Notes: generated from the letters alone by a model not told the origin. 64,000 bases of DNA from Salinivirga cyanobacteriivorans (GCF_001443605.1 NZ_CP013118.1:2181501-2245500), one strand, 5' to 3'. Counted from the stretch's first letter, positions 36,202 through 46,142 are shown. A program made the numbers and translations.

Positions 36202-37305
36202 TTATTCTGCTGCATTATCAGATTCAAGATCTGATATATCAACGTCACCGGGGCCCGCATCAAAACTTTGTTTTTCTAATGGATTGGCCGATGCCTCCTC
36301 ATAAACTCTTCGGTTACGGGAAATATCAGAGGCTAAATAAATAGCATTCCTTAATGAAGCGGGATTACCTAAATCTTTTCCTACAATATCGAAAGCGGTA
36401 CCGTGACCGGGTGAAGTTCTAACTACAGACAAACCTGCCGTATAATTCACACCTTCTCCCTGGGAGATAACCTTAAAGGGTATCAATCCCTGATCGTGAT
36501 ACATCGCCAACACAGCATCGTATTGATTATAACCACCGGATCCGAAGAACCCATCCGAAGGAAATGGCCCAACTGCCATAATACCCTCCTGCCTTGCTTT
36601 TTCAATTGCAGGCTGAATAATGTCCCGGTCTTCAGTACCGATAATTCCATTATCGCCGGCATGTGGATTAAGTCCAAGCACAGCTATTTTGCCTTTACTT
36701 AGGGCAAAGTCTTTTAATAAACTTTCGTGCAACACTTTAATTTTACTATACACCAGATCTTTGGTCAATGATCCCGGAGCATCTTTTAAAGGAATATGGC
36801 CGGTAACTACGCCTACCCTGAGCTCATTAAAAACCATAAGCATTAATACCTCTTCACTATTGAATTGTTTTTGAAGGTACTCAGTATGACCGGGAAAAGA
36901 AAAACCAGCCTGTTGAATGTTCTCTTTACAAATAGGTGCCGTAACCATTGCGTCGATCAAACCGTTGGTCATATCATTCACCATTCGATCAAGGGCAAGT
37001 ACGGAGCACTCTCCAGCCATTTTGGTAGATTTACCAAGCTCTACACGCACATTATCATCAAGTACATTTATTAAATTGGCTCTTTTGGGATTGGCATCCT
37101 CAGCCTTACGAATAGCATTAAAACTAAAATTTTCAATATCCAGTGCTTTTCTATGATAGGCGGCAACTTTTGGAGAACCATACAAAATGGGTGTGCATGA
37201 ATCGTTTAGTCTGTTATCTTGTAAAGCTTTTATAATTATTTCGTAACTAATTCCGTTAATATCTCCGTGAGAGATACCCACTTTTATTTTATCGTCTTTC
37301 CTCAT
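36202..37305 (-). CDS. pdxA: 4-hydroxythreonine-4-phosphate dehydrogenase
   Basis: A 367-residue PdxA for pyridoxal-phosphate synthesis. The three metal-binding His are in PGHTEYLQKQF, GLNPHAGDNG and AMYHDQGLIPFK. The start is MRKDDKIKVGISHGDINGI, in which GDINGI is the common Bacteroidota form of the GDP-x-GI motif. The C-terminal tail of about 25 acidic residues is longer than in E. coli PdxA (329 aa). The pepA gene ends 49 bases upstream on the same strand. Confidence 0.94.
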   Translation of the reverse strand: MRKDDKIKVGISHGDINGISYEIIIKALQDNRLNDSCTPILYGSPKVAAYHRKALDIENFSFNAIRKAEDANPKRANLINVLDDNVRVELGKSTKMAGECSVLALDRMVNDMTNGLIDAMVTAPICKENIQQAGFSFPGHTEYLQKQFNSEEVLMLMVFNELRVGVVTGHIPLKDAPGSLTKDLVYSKIKVLHESLLKDFALSKGKIAVLGLNPHAGDNGIIGTEDRDIIQPAIEKARQEGIMAVGPFPSDGFFGSGGYNQYDAVLAMYHDQGLIPFKVISQGEGVNYTAGLSVVRTSPGHGTAFDIVGKDLGNPASLRNAIYLASDISRNRRVYEEASANPLEKQSFDAGPGDVDISDLESDNAAE

Positions 37306-37354
37306 TGTATTTTTGATTTGTCATTCGTGGCAATATCACCTGCAAATAAAAGGA

Positions 37355-38794
37355 TTATTTTGTAAGCGCCTTTACAAAGTCAAATAATAATCTTACGCCC
37401 ACACCGCTGGAACCAAATTTATGGTAATGTAGCGCTTTATGTACAAAAGCCACTCCGGCAATATCCAGGTGTATAAACGGGTGGTTTGTAAATTGCTCCA
37501 GAAACTTGCCTGCTGTAATGGCTCCGGCACTTTCGCCACCTATGTTTTTAAGGTCGGCAATATCTGACTTTAGCATTGTAGCATAATCATCCCAAAAGGG
37601 AAATTTAACAATACGCTCATAGGTGCGCATTCCTGATTCCTCCAAAAGTTTAAAATATTTCTCTTTGGCATTACCCATGGCAGCAATACCGTAAGGCCCA
37701 ATAGCCCGGGAGGCTGAACCTGTAAGGGTGGCAACAGAGAGCACAAATTCAGGTTCAAACTTATCAACATAGCTCAGGGCGTCTGCCATGATGAGCCGGC
37801 CCTCTGCATCGGTATTCATTACCTCGACCGATTTGCCGTTATGCATGGTAATAATGTCGCCCGGAGAATAAGCCTTTGCGTTTATGCGATTATCTGTGGC
37901 CGGTATTAAAGCTATTGCATGAATTGGCATTTTATTGCGGGCAATGGTATACATCAAACCTGCTACTGTGGCTCCACCAGCCATATCAGATTTCATATAA
38001 TCCATACTTTTAGCTGTTGGTTTTATGCTTAATCCGCCTGAATCATAAACCACTCCTTTTCCAACAAAGGCCAACGGTTTTTTATTTTTAGCTTTGGGGT
38101 GTTTCCATTCCAGCTTAATTAGCACCGGAGGCTCTTCGCTTCCCTGGTTTACGGCGAGAATTCCACCCATATTCATTTTTTGCAGGTCTTCTTTTCGGTA
38201 AAGCTCTACATTCAAACCAGAAACATGTGCAGCGCGGGTAATTTCATCGGCAAACCGGGTTGCCGTAAGCGTAGATGCCGGTTCATTTACTAAATCGCGT
38301 GTCATAGCAACGGCTTGCATTGTAATCTCAAGCTCCTCTATGTCATGCTCTTTGAAATACTTATTAAAAATATTCAGCCGTTTTAATGGTTTTGTTGGAT
38401 TGGTATTCTTTTTATATTTATCGAAGCTATAAGAAGCCATTAACAAACCTTCCACCATTGCGGTTGTAGTTTCTTTACGCCCTGAATAATCAATAAGCGT
38501 TAAAAAATCGAGTTCATTTTCATGTACTTTGTCTGCAAGTTTTGCACCTGTACGCCTGATAGACTCAAGTTCATCTGTACACTGATCATCGCAACCCGTA
38601 ATCACGATAAAATTCCAGTGGTAAAAATAATTCAATGGTATGAGTCGGGTGTTTTGTGCTATGCGGTGTTGGATATAATCAATTTCACGATCAGAAAAAA
38701 TGCTCTTATCCAGCTTATCAAAAGAATCTACTAAAAAAACACTGTTTACTAATTGCGGTTTCTCTTTTACAAGATTGAATATAATATTGTCCAT
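37355..38794 (-). CDS. pepA: leucyl aminopeptidase (M17)
   Basis: A 479-residue M17 aminopeptidase from the ATG at 38794 (MDNIIFNLVKEKPQLV). An in-frame start 11 codons upstream is possible but would extend into the divergent mqnC region. The metal/catalytic signatures are VVYDSGGLSIKPT, MKSDMAGGATV and the family motif NTDAEGRL. The two-zinc enzyme removes N-terminal Leu and other residues, normally as a cytoplasmic hexamer. The N-terminal macro-like domain is present. Confidence 0.93.
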   Translation of the reverse strand: MDNIIFNLVKEKPQLVNSVFLVDSFDKLDKSIFSDREIDYIQHRIAQNTRLIPLNYFYHWNFIVITGCDDQCTDELESIRRTGAKLADKVHENELDFLTLIDYSGRKETTTAMVEGLLMASYSFDKYKKNTNPTKPLKRLNIFNKYFKEHDIEELEITMQAVAMTRDLVNEPASTLTATRFADEITRAAHVSGLNVELYRKEDLQKMNMGGILAVNQGSEEPPVLIKLEWKHPKAKNKKPLAFVGKGVVYDSGGLSIKPTAKSMDYMKSDMAGGATVAGLMYTIARNKMPIHAIALIPATDNRINAKAYSPGDIITMHNGKSVEVMNTDAEGRLIMADALSYVDKFEPEFVLSVATLTGSASRAIGPYGIAAMGNAKEKYFKLLEESGMRTYERIVKFPFWDDYATMLKSDIADLKNIGGESAGAITAGKFLEQFTNHPFIHLDIAGVAFVHKALHYHKFGSSGVGVRLLFDFVKALTK

Positions 38795-38863
38795 AATAAC
38801 CCTTTTAGATATCTGGTAAAGGTACAAAAAACATATAAAATTCTTAAATTCTCAGGATATAAC

Positions 38864-38871
38864 TATTTTTG
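38864..38871 (+). promoter_or_regulatory. -7 promoter box for mqnC (TATTTTTG)
   Basis: TATTTTTG matches TAnnTTTG. It is downstream of the first possible in-frame TTG of the mqnC reading frame (38753) and 35 bases upstream of the TTG at 38906. If it is real, translation must begin at 38906 or later, which decides the start. Confidence 0.5.
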
Positions 38872-38905
38872 TAACCATATTGATTATGATACGAAAAACA
38901 GTATT

Positions 38906-40003
38906 TTGAAGCACACTAAAATTCACCATATTTACGAGAAAGTTGCACATGGTGTAACGATATCAAGGTCAGAATCAAAAACTCTGTACAAACAGGCTCC
39001 GCTCTCTACTCTTATGTTTTTAGCGCACCAGCGGCGTAAAGCGCAAACAAATCCCGATTATGTGGGATGGATCGTAGACCGGAATGTAAACATAACCAAC
39101 GGATGTTTTAGCCAGTGCACTTTTTGTAATTTTTGCGTAAAACCCGGTGATCAAAACGAGTATATCACTACAATGGATCAGTACCGGGAGAAAATCACCA
39201 AACTATTCAGTTTGGGAGGGAATCAATTATTGCTCCAGGGTGGTATGCATCCGAAATTGGGCTTAAGCTTTTATACAAAACTCTTCAGTGACCTGAAGGC
39301 TGAATTTCCGGAATTAAAACTCCATGCGCTTGGCCCGGCAGAAATACAATTCATGGCTCAAAAAGCGAAATTGTCTAACAGAAAGGTTCTTGAAGAACTC
39401 ACAAGTGCCGGAATGGATAGTTTACCAGGAGCAGGAGCAGAAATTTTAGTGGACCGGGTACGCAATATCATCTCTCCCCGCAAATGCAACAGCCAACAAT
39501 GGCTAGACGTAATGCTTGAGGCACATCAAATGGGTTTGGTCACCTCAGCCACCATGATGTTTGGACACGTTGAAACCCTTGAAGAACGCATTGAACATCT
39601 GTTCAGGCTTCGGGAAGTACAATCACAAAAACCTGATGATGCACCCGGCTTTGTTACTTTTATACCCTGGCCATTCATGTCTGAAGGCACGCAATTGTTG
39701 CAGCAACAACCAAACATTAAACCGGTTATGTCTGCAGAATATATTAAAATGCTAGCGCTGAGCAGAATTATACTCGATAACATTAGCAACCTGCAAGCCT
39801 CCTTACTTACCGTAGGTAAAGACATTGCCCAAACATGCCTTTTTGCCGGCGCCAATGACCTTGGCTCTATCATGATTGAAGAAAATGTAGTATCCTCGGC
39901 AGGCGTAAGACGAACAATTGAAAAAAACACCCTGACAGATACAATCGAAAAGGCGGGTTTTAAACCCCGCTTGCGTAATCAGGCCTATGAGTTTGTTGAC
40001 TAA
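38906..40003 (+). CDS. mqnC: cyclic dehypoxanthinyl futalosine synthase (radical SAM), futalosine menaquinone pathway
   Basis: A radical SAM enzyme with NGCFSQCTFCNFCV carrying the cluster Cys. LLQGGMHPKLG and DSLPGAGAEILVDRV are MqnC signatures, followed by GHVETLEERIEHL. It cyclises dehypoxanthinyl futalosine on the way to menaquinone, which the sdh and cyd complexes need. The open frame extends to 38753 across the pepA start but contains no ATG before residue 87. I choose TTG at 38906, just before the first conserved helix (HHIYEKVAHGVTIS), giving about 365 residues. MqnE is the alternative but fits the motifs less well. Confidence 0.85.
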   Translation: MKHTKIHHIYEKVAHGVTISRSESKTLYKQAPLSTLMFLAHQRRKAQTNPDYVGWIVDRNVNITNGCFSQCTFCNFCVKPGDQNEYITTMDQYREKITKLFSLGGNQLLLQGGMHPKLGLSFYTKLFSDLKAEFPELKLHALGPAEIQFMAQKAKLSNRKVLEELTSAGMDSLPGAGAEILVDRVRNIISPRKCNSQQWLDVMLEAHQMGLVTSATMMFGHVETLEERIEHLFRLREVQSQKPDDAPGFVTFIPWPFMSEGTQLLQQQPNIKPVMSAEYIKMLALSRIILDNISNLQASLLTVGKDIAQTCLFAGANDLGSIMIEENVVSSAGVRRTIEKNTLTDTIEKAGFKPRLRNQAYEFVD

Positions 40004-40014
40004 ACGTTTAATTT

Positions 40015-40629
40015 TTAAAACAACCCATGCAGATCAGCACTTACCTGATCGACTACGTAACTCATATGTTCCGGATTATTGGCAAAGTTGTATTTATCTA
40101 CATCAATTACCAGTAAATTACCTGCAGTGTAACCACTTATCCAGGCTTCATAACGTTCGTTCAGGCGCTTGAGATAATCAATACGTATGGTTTTTTCATA
40201 TTCGCGGCCACGCTTCTCAATCTGGTTCACCAGCGTTCCTACAGAAGCACGTAAATAAATCAATAAATCGGGAGGCTTAATGAGGGAATTCATCAAGTTA
40301 AAAAGCCGGAAATAATTGTCAAAATCACGCTTTGACATTAAACCCATATCATGCAGGTTGGGCGCAAAAATATAGGCATCCTCGTAAATAGTACGATCCT
40401 GAATAACCTGAAGTCCCGATTTCTGAATCTCAACAATCTGACTAAAGCGGCTGTTTAAAAAGTAAATTTGCAAATTAAAAGACCACCGCTGCATGTCATT
40501 GTAAAAATCATTGAGGTAGGGATTATCATCCACATCTTCGTAGTGTGTTTCCCATCCAAAATGTTTGGCAAGCTTGCCTGTTAGTGTGGTTTTCCCCGAT
40601 CCGATATTTCCGGCTATGGCCAAATGCAT
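40015..40629 (-). CDS. deoxynucleoside kinase (dNK/deoxyadenosine-deoxyguanosine kinase type)
   Basis: A 204-residue kinase with P-loop AGNIGSGKTTL (residues 5-15). YEDVDDNPYLNDFY supplies the catalytic Glu region and DRTIYEDAYIFA the DR-motif. A lid-like RGREYEKTI segment follows. It phosphorylates deoxynucleosides for dNTP salvage. Its stop is followed after 11 bases by the convergent end of mqnC. It is three bases downstream of the propeller-like gene. Confidence 0.9.
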   Translation of the reverse strand: MHLAIAGNIGSGKTTLTGKLAKHFGWETHYEDVDDNPYLNDFYNDMQRWSFNLQIYFLNSRFSQIVEIQKSGLQVIQDRTIYEDAYIFAPNLHDMGLMSKRDFDNYFRLFNLMNSLIKPPDLLIYLRASVGTLVNQIEKRGREYEKTIRIDYLKRLNERYEAWISGYTAGNLLVIDVDKYNFANNPEHMSYVVDQVSADLHGLF

Positions 40630-40632
40630 AAA

Positions 40633-41406
40633 TTAGTAATTTAATGGTTCAATTTGATTTTCCTCTAACAAATATAGTTGATTTTTACTTTGCCATACAG
40701 CATCTATTGTTTTATTGCCTTTAAACAATGTATCTGTTTTATTTATCGTATAATTAAATTTTAATACACGCTGCTTATCAACATAATACACATGCTTATA
40801 ATTCACATAGGGTTTTTCAATCCTATTAAAAGAAAACTTATGGCTGAAGGTACCAAATTGATCAAAAAGCAACAATTCATCTGAACGGGTCAATACAAGT
40901 AACATATTATTACGCCATACCATTTTTTCAATTTCTACTGCATTGGCATAATTAAAGTATACAGCTCCTTTTTGCAGCACCTCAAGGTTTTTGCTTACCA
41001 GAAGCAGCTGTCCGGTTTGCCCGTCAGCTATCCAAATCTGGTCATCAGGACCAAGGCAAGTAGCAGAAACATCGTAAAACCCTTTTGTAGAGAGATCGAG
41101 CGGATCGCCTAATGGGGCCAGCTCGTTGTCTAGTAAAACTATAGCATTTGCATCTTTATGAAAAACCAGATTTTTCAATCCCTTGAAACAATCTATTTGC
41201 TGAATATCGCCATGGTAGCTGTCCTGATAATTTGCAACCTGATTGCCTTGTAAATCTGTTTTAATAAGCTGAACACCATCACTCAGATACACAAACCCAA
41301 GCACATCTGCATCCACCAATTGCCAGTTGCCCTGTGGCATAGCCTGAGCTCTTACTAAAAAATGAAAAAGCAACAGAAAGCAGACTGACAATAATGGTTT
41401 CTTCAT
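40633..41406 (-). CDS. secreted beta-propeller-like protein of unknown function
   Basis: A 257-residue protein with a Sec signal (residues 1-20, LVRAQA). It contains repeated blade-like units such as LVDADVLGFVYLSDGVQLIKT, IWIADGQTGQLLLVSK and VLTRSDELLLFDQFG. This looks like a six-bladed propeller, with no catalytic motif that I recognise. It lies between a GH3-family gene (10 bases upstream) and the deoxynucleoside kinase (3 bases downstream), so the three are probably co-transcribed although no common role is evident. Confidence 0.6.
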   Translation of the reverse strand: MKKPLLSVCFLLLFHFLVRAQAMPQGNWQLVDADVLGFVYLSDGVQLIKTDLQGNQVANYQDSYHGDIQQIDCFKGLKNLVFHKDANAIVLLDNELAPLGDPLDLSTKGFYDVSATCLGPDDQIWIADGQTGQLLLVSKNLEVLQKGAVYFNYANAVEIEKMVWRNNMLLVLTRSDELLLFDQFGTFSHKFSFNRIEKPYVNYKHVYYVDKQRVLKFNYTINKTDTLFKGNKTIDAVWQSKNQLYLLEENQIEPLNY

Positions 41407-41416
41407 AACTGAATAA

Positions 41417-42925
41417 TTATGGCATCATTTGAATAAGTTCATCAATATACTTGCGGTTATTGGCAAGTTGTGGAACTTTATTTTGGCCACCGAGCTTGCC
41501 GCGTTTTTTCATCCATTTGTAAAACAACCCGTCAGGTGCTTTATGAATTACGGGCATTGACAGCACGCTGTCTTTGTATCTTTTTGCTTCGTAATCGCTG
41601 TTTACGGTTTGAAGGGCATTGTCCAGCGATACAGTAAAATGATCCATACTATCAGGTTCGCGTTCAAACTCAATTATCCATTCGTGCCCACCTGAATCCT
41701 TATTTTTCATATAAATAGGGGCAGCTGTAAACTGCGATACCTTAGCATTGGAATTTTTACACGCAACATCAATTGCTTTTATCGCATTATCTACAATCAG
41801 TTCTTCACCAAATGCATTAATAAAGTGCTTTGTACGGCCTGAAATTTTCAGTTTATGCGGAAACGTAGAAGTAAAAATCACGGTATCACCAATCATGTAG
41901 CGCCACAAACCACTATTGGTACTAATGACCATGGCATAGTTTTTCCCGATTTCGACCTCCTCAATAGTTACTGTTTTAGGATGATCTTCATCAAGTTGAT
42001 CCATAGGAATAAACTCATAAAACACGCCCAGGTCAAGCATCAAAAGCATATCATCACGACTGGGTTCATCTTGTATAGCAAAGAAACCTTCGGAGGCGTT
42101 ATAAGTTTCCATGTAACGCATCTGATCTGATGGAATAAGCTCTTTGTACATTTGCCGGTAAGGGGTAAAATTGACGCCTCCATGTATAAAAAGTTCCAGA
42201 TTGGGCCACACTTCAAGTAAATTTTGCTTCCCGGTTTTCTCAAGTATAGCTTTTATCAGCACCAACATCCATGAAGGAACTCCAGCCAGGCTGGTAACAT
42301 TCTCCTCCAGAGTGGCGCTCATTATTTTTTCAATTTTATTCTCAAACTCGTCAATCAGAATGGTCTCTTTATTGGGCGTACGGATAAAATGAGTCCAAAA
42401 TGGCATATTCTGAATAAGAATAGCAGATAAATCGCCATAATAAGATTCTCTCGATTCATTAATTTGATGACTACCTCCTAGCGTTAAAGCTTTACCTGAC
42501 AAATAATTATTCTCCGGGTAATTATCGTTATAAATGGCCATTACATCCTTGCCACCTCTAAAATGACACTCTTCGAGTGACTCTTCGGTGACTGGAATAA
42601 ATTTACTTTTATCAGCTGTAGTACCTGATGACTTGGCAAACCATTTAATTTCGCCAGGCCACAGCAATTCAGACTCTCCTTTCCGCATACGATCAACCCA
42701 GGGTTTTATATCGTCATATGTTTGTAAAGGCACACGTTCCTTAAAACTATCGTAACCTTTTATTTCCCTGTAATTATATTTTTTGCCCCACTCGGTTGGT
42801 GCTGCCTGGTTTATTAATCGTAGAAATGTTTCATACTGAACATCTGCAGGATACTGTCGCATCAGGTTAATTTGCGACATACGCTTAATATTCAGCCACG
42901 AAACTATGGAGTTAAGAATTGGCAT
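41417..42925 (-). CDS. GH3-family acyl-adenylating enzyme
   Basis: A 502-residue protein of the GH3 auxin-responsive family. FAKSSGTTADKSKFIPVT lies near residue 105-122 (ATP/AMP loop), METYNASEGFFAIQD near 235-250, and the C-terminal domain begins at about 350. In plants GH3 enzymes conjugate carboxylic acids to amino acids by adenylation. Bacterial members are common in Bacteroidota but their substrates are unknown. It heads a minus-strand gene group. Confidence 0.88.
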   Translation of the reverse strand: MPILNSIVSWLNIKRMSQINLMRQYPADVQYETFLRLINQAAPTEWGKKYNYREIKGYDSFKERVPLQTYDDIKPWVDRMRKGESELLWPGEIKWFAKSSGTTADKSKFIPVTEESLEECHFRGGKDVMAIYNDNYPENNYLSGKALTLGGSHQINESRESYYGDLSAILIQNMPFWTHFIRTPNKETILIDEFENKIEKIMSATLEENVTSLAGVPSWMLVLIKAILEKTGKQNLLEVWPNLELFIHGGVNFTPYRQMYKELIPSDQMRYMETYNASEGFFAIQDEPSRDDMLLMLDLGVFYEFIPMDQLDEDHPKTVTIEEVEIGKNYAMVISTNSGLWRYMIGDTVIFTSTFPHKLKISGRTKHFINAFGEELIVDNAIKAIDVACKNSNAKVSQFTAAPIYMKNKDSGGHEWIIEFEREPDSMDHFTVSLDNALQTVNSDYEAKRYKDSVLSMPVIHKAPDGLFYKWMKKRGKLGGQNKVPQLANNRKYIDELIQMMP

Positions 42926-43133
42926 AATTGAAAAATCTGTTTAGTTTTATAAATTGTAAAAATAAAATTTAACTTTTTGATTTCATCACAAAAATCAATC
43001 TTTTATGGCTCTGCATCTACAGGTGAAAATCCATATTCAAAAAACAATCCGGATTGAATAATCTCACCTGCTAGTTGCAAATAAAACGAATGGTAATAAA
43101 TGATTGTTTTACCAAAAATTTAAAATAACACAA

Positions 43134-43688
43134 ATGAACTATTTCGACCTGGCCATTGCAATACCGCTGATTTGGGGAGTTTATAAAGGATTTACCAAAG
43201 GGTTTATTAACTCACTGGCTACATTAGCGGCCCTGGTACTTGGAATTATTGGCGCTATTAAGTTTAGTGGTATTACAAGTGTTTTTCTTGCCAAAAACCT
43301 CAATATCGGAACTACCTATTTACCTTTAATTTCATTTGCAGTAACTTTTATTGGTATTATAATCGCCATTCATTTTCTGGCCCGCATTATTGACAAACTA
43401 CTTTCTGCAGTAGCCCTTGGAGGTTTTAACCGCATTGCCGGGGCACTTTTTGGGTTGGCTAAATATGGTTTCATTGTTAGTATTGTTTTAATTATTCTAA
43501 ACTATATTGACCGACAGGTGCAGTTTATGCCAAATGATAAAAAAGAAGCTTCGCTGCTTTACGACCCTGTGTCAAAATTCGCACCAACCATAATCCCATA
43601 TATTGACCTCGAACGCTTAAAATCTGAAGTCCAAAACCGCGTGCCTGACATGAACAAAGAGGACCCAATTCCAAAAGAGAAAGGCTAA
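43134..43688 (+). CDS. CvpA-family membrane protein
   Basis: A 184-residue protein from ATG 43134 (MNYFDLAIAIPLIWGVYKGF); a TTG-like start 10 codons earlier is unlikely. Four transmembrane helices are visible, with the family G-x-x-x-G-F/NSLATLAALVLGI pattern and FNRIAGALFGLAKYG. A short hydrophilic tail follows. CvpA proteins are associated with colicin V production in E. coli and with envelope integrity elsewhere. It stands alone. Confidence 0.85.
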   Translation: MNYFDLAIAIPLIWGVYKGFTKGFINSLATLAALVLGIIGAIKFSGITSVFLAKNLNIGTTYLPLISFAVTFIGIIIAIHFLARIIDKLLSAVALGGFNRIAGALFGLAKYGFIVSIVLIILNYIDRQVQFMPNDKKEASLLYDPVSKFAPTIIPYIDLERLKSEVQNRVPDMNKEDPIPKEKG

Positions 43689-43854
43689 CATCGCATTTGC
43701 AATTGATGCCAGCCTTTTGGGGGGTTACCAACCTGTTTTTTTTTAATACTGTTCTCCCTGACCTAAATTTGGGGTCATTTAGAGGATAATTTGTTTTTGA
43801 TTCCTCTTCGACAAATATACTGCATCAATTTGGAGGGATCTACCTATATCCCAC

Positions 43855-43870
43855 TACGTAGATCTACGTA
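43855..43870. repeat. 16 bp perfect palindrome upstream of tyrS
   Basis: TACGTAGATCTACGTA reads the same on both strands. It is about 185 bases upstream of the tyrS ATG in a 367-base gap that otherwise holds a poly-G run, a TAATTTTG promoter box and no ORF. It could be a repressor operator, a restriction-modification or recombination target, or chance. Confidence 0.5.
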
Positions 43871-44014
43871 TTTGTACCCAACAAACCAACCTAAAAGCCT
43901 GACTACCAGAAAACAGAAACGTAATTTAAAATCAATATAAATAACAATTCATTCAAAAACCTATTTGCTGCAAAAGTTGAGGGGGGGTGCATTCGGTAAT
44001 TGACCAACTTTGAT

Positions 44015-44022
44015 TAATTTTG
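44015..44022 (+). promoter_or_regulatory. -7 promoter box for tyrS (TAATTTTG)
   Basis: TAATTTTG fits TAnnTTTG and lies 33 bases before the tyrS ATG. TTCG at 43992-43995, 19 bases upstream, is a near match to the -33 TTTG. No T-box or leader-peptide structure is apparent. Confidence 0.5.
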
Positions 44023-44055
44023 GGGTTGATTTTTGACTAACCAAAATTGAGTGCA

Positions 44056-45351
44056 ATGACGAATTTTGTAGAAGAACTGAAATGGCGAGGTATGATTCAT
44101 GATATTATGCCGGGCACAGAAGAGCAACTAGCAAAAGAAATGACTTCAGCATACGTTGGAATCGACCCTACTGCTGATTCACTCCACATAGGCCATCTTG
44201 TTGGCGTAATGATGTTAAAACATTTACAAAGAGCCGGGCATAAACCAATAGCGCTGGTAGGCGGGGCTACAGGAATGATTGGCGACCCCTCGGGAAAATC
44301 GCAGGAACGCAATTTACTCGACGAACCCACCCTTCGTCATAATGAAGAAGCCCTAAAAGCCCAACTGGCAAAATTTCTGGACTTTGAAACACCCTCTGAA
44401 AACAAAGCCGAATTGGTTAACAACTACGATTGGATGAAAGATTTTTCGTTCCTTGAATTCATTCGCGACATAGGTAAGCACCTCACTGTAAACTACATGA
44501 TGAGCAAGGATTCGGTTAAAAAACGACTGAGTGCAGAATCATCTGAGGGGATGTCTTTTACCGAATTCACTTATCAACTTGTACAGGGATATGATTTCAT
44601 GTGGCTTTATAAACATAAAAATTGCAAGTTGCAGATGGGTGGTTCTGACCAATGGGGTAACATTACTACCGGCACTGAACTTATAAGACGTAAACTTTCA
44701 GGAGAAGCATTTGCCATGACCTGCCCGTTAATTACAAAAGCCGACGGCGGTAAATTTGGTAAAACCGAAAAAGGCAATATCTGGTTGGATGAAAATCGCA
44801 CCTCACCTTACGAATTCTATCAATTTTGGTTGAACACATCAGACGAAGATGCCGGAAAATTCATCAAGATATTTACATTATTGGGCAAAGAAGAAATAAA
44901 AACACTTGAGCAGGAACATCTGGAAGCACCTCATCAAAGGAAACTTCAAAAGCGCCTGGCTGAAGAAATGACCATAATGGTGCACGGCGAAGATGCCCTG
45001 AAAATGGCACAGGAGGCTTCACAAATATTGTTTGGTAAATCAACCAACGAAAACCTGAAGGCAATCGACGAGCGCACCTTTTTATCTGTATTTGAGGGTG
45101 TACCAACCTTCGATATCGATAAAAACTGGTTAAATGATGGCGTGAATGTTGTAGATTTATTGGCAGAAAAAACACAGGTTTTTGGCTCCAAGGGAGAAAT
45201 GCGCCGACTGGTAAAAGGCGGAGGCGTAAGCATAAACAAGGAAAAAATCCAGGATGTGGAGCTAACAGTTGATACATCATATTTGTTAAACAACAAATAC
45301 ATCCTTGTACAAAAAGGCAAAAAGAAATATTTTGTATTACAATGTCAATAG
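44056..45351 (+). CDS. tyrS: tyrosyl-tRNA synthetase
   Basis: A 431-residue class I synthetase from ATG 44056 (an in-frame TTG three codons earlier is less likely). HIGH is at residues 44-47 in [10 protein letters not shown], the tyrosine-site [11 protein letters not shown] and the SDQWGN segment follow, and KFGKT at about residue 233 is the KMSKS-loop equivalent. The C-terminal S4-like RNA-binding domain ends ...KKYFVLQCQ. It overlaps the next gene by 10 bases, so tyrS and the NUDIX gene are co-transcribed. Confidence 0.97.
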   Translation: MTNFVEELKWRGMIHDIMPGTEEQLAKEMTSAYVGIDPTADSLHIGHLVGVMMLKHLQRAGHKPIALVGGATGMIGDPSGKSQERNLLDEPTLRHNEEALKAQLAKFLDFETPSENKAELVNNYDWMKDFSFLEFIRDIGKHLTVNYMMSKDSVKKRLSAESSEGMSFTEFTYQLVQGYDFMWLYKHKNCKLQMGGSDQWGNITTGTELIRRKLSGEAFAMTCPLITKADGGKFGKTEKGNIWLDENRTSPYEFYQFWLNTSDEDAGKFIKIFTLLGKEEIKTLEQEHLEAPHQRKLQKRLAEEMTIMVHGEDALKMAQEASQILFGKSTNENLKAIDERTFLSVFEGVPTFDIDKNWLNDGVNVVDLLAEKTQVFGSKGEMRRLVKGGGVSINKEKIQDVELTVDTSYLLNNKYILVQKGKKKYFVLQCQ

Positions 45352-45983
45352 ATAGCAAAGAACTAATAAATTTAATTGAACATGAAATAAAAGAATTACC
45401 GGGACGTGAGGCACATCGCCTTATGTCTCCGAAGCATCGCGTTTTAAAACCAACCAGGGACCAAAAGCCCCGGCAAAGCGCGGTATTAATCTTGCTATAT
45501 CCTAAAAACGACAGCACACAGATCGTAATGATCAAGCGTGCCGAATACGACGGTGTACATAGTGGTCAAATTGCGTTTCCCGGTGGTAAAAAAGAACCCG
45601 GAGACAACAACCTGCTCGATACAGCCCTGCGTGAAACCTTCGAAGAAATTGGCTTGCGAAGGAACGACATTCGCATCATCGGTAAACTATCTCCTTTATT
45701 TATTCCGGTTAGCAACATGTGCGTACACCCATGGGTAGGTTTCTATAACAGCCAACCTGTTTTTGTAAAACAAGACAAAGAAGTGCAGCAAGTTTTATCT
45801 ATTTCTTTAGACCAGCTTTTAGGAAATGAGGTCATTACACAATCGGTATTTTCCGGTGCCCATTACCAGGTGGAAGCCCCTTGTTACTTTGTAAACGGAT
45901 TGCGCATATGGGGTGCTTCAGCAATGATTCTCAGTGAATTTATTACCATATTGAAAAGAAACACTGATTTAGGCAGATCATAG
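45342..45983 (+). CDS. NUDIX hydrolase, CoA-pyrophosphatase-like
   Basis: A 213-residue protein. The NUDIX box is [20 protein letters not shown] followed by EEIGL, a full match to G-x5-E-x7-REUxEExGU. [10 protein letters not shown] just upstream is typical of the CoA pyrophosphatase (NudL) group, which hydrolyses CoA and derivatives to 3',5'-ADP products and phosphopantetheines. It is translationally coupled to tyrS by a 10-base overlap. Confidence 0.9.
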   Translation: MSIDSKELINLIEHEIKELPGREAHRLMSPKHRVLKPTRDQKPRQSAVLILLYPKNDSTQIVMIKRAEYDGVHSGQIAFPGGKKEPGDNNLLDTALRETFEEIGLRRNDIRIIGKLSPLFIPVSNMCVHPWVGFYNSQPVFVKQDKEVQQVLSISLDQLLGNEVITQSVFSGAHYQVEAPCYFVNGLRIWGASAMILSEFITILKRNTDLGRS

Positions 45984-46040
45984 ATTTTTAAAAAAATTAG
46001 AAAAATTAGGCTGAAAATTATTTGAGTTTTGAAAAATCAT

Positions 46041-46048
46041 TATCTTTG
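46041..46048 (+). promoter_or_regulatory. -7 promoter box for tRNA-His (TATCTTTG)
   Basis: TATCTTTG matches TAnnTTTG and ends 17 bases before the mature tRNA. A TTTG at 46021-46024 is a possible -33 element at 16-base spacing, a little short. Confidence 0.55.
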
Positions 46049-46065
46049 CACACCGAAATCAATCT

Positions 46066-46141
46066 GGTGGGAGTAGCTCAGTCTGGTTAGAGCACTGGAT
46101 TGTGGTTCCAGGGGTCGTGGGTTCAAGTCCCATCTTCCACC
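46066..46141 (+). tRNA. tRNA-His, anticodon GTG
   Basis: A full cloverleaf can be folded. The acceptor stem is GTGGGAG with CTTCCAC (one wobble), the D arm is GCTC...GAGC, and the anticodon stem CTGGA/TCCAG encloses the loop TTGTGGT with GTG at 34-36. The T arm is GTGGG TTCAAGT CCCAT. The genome encodes a G before position 1 (46066), the extra G-1 that His-tRNA synthetase needs. The 3' CCA is not encoded. A terminator follows immediately. Confidence 0.95.
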
Positions 46142-46142
46142 C

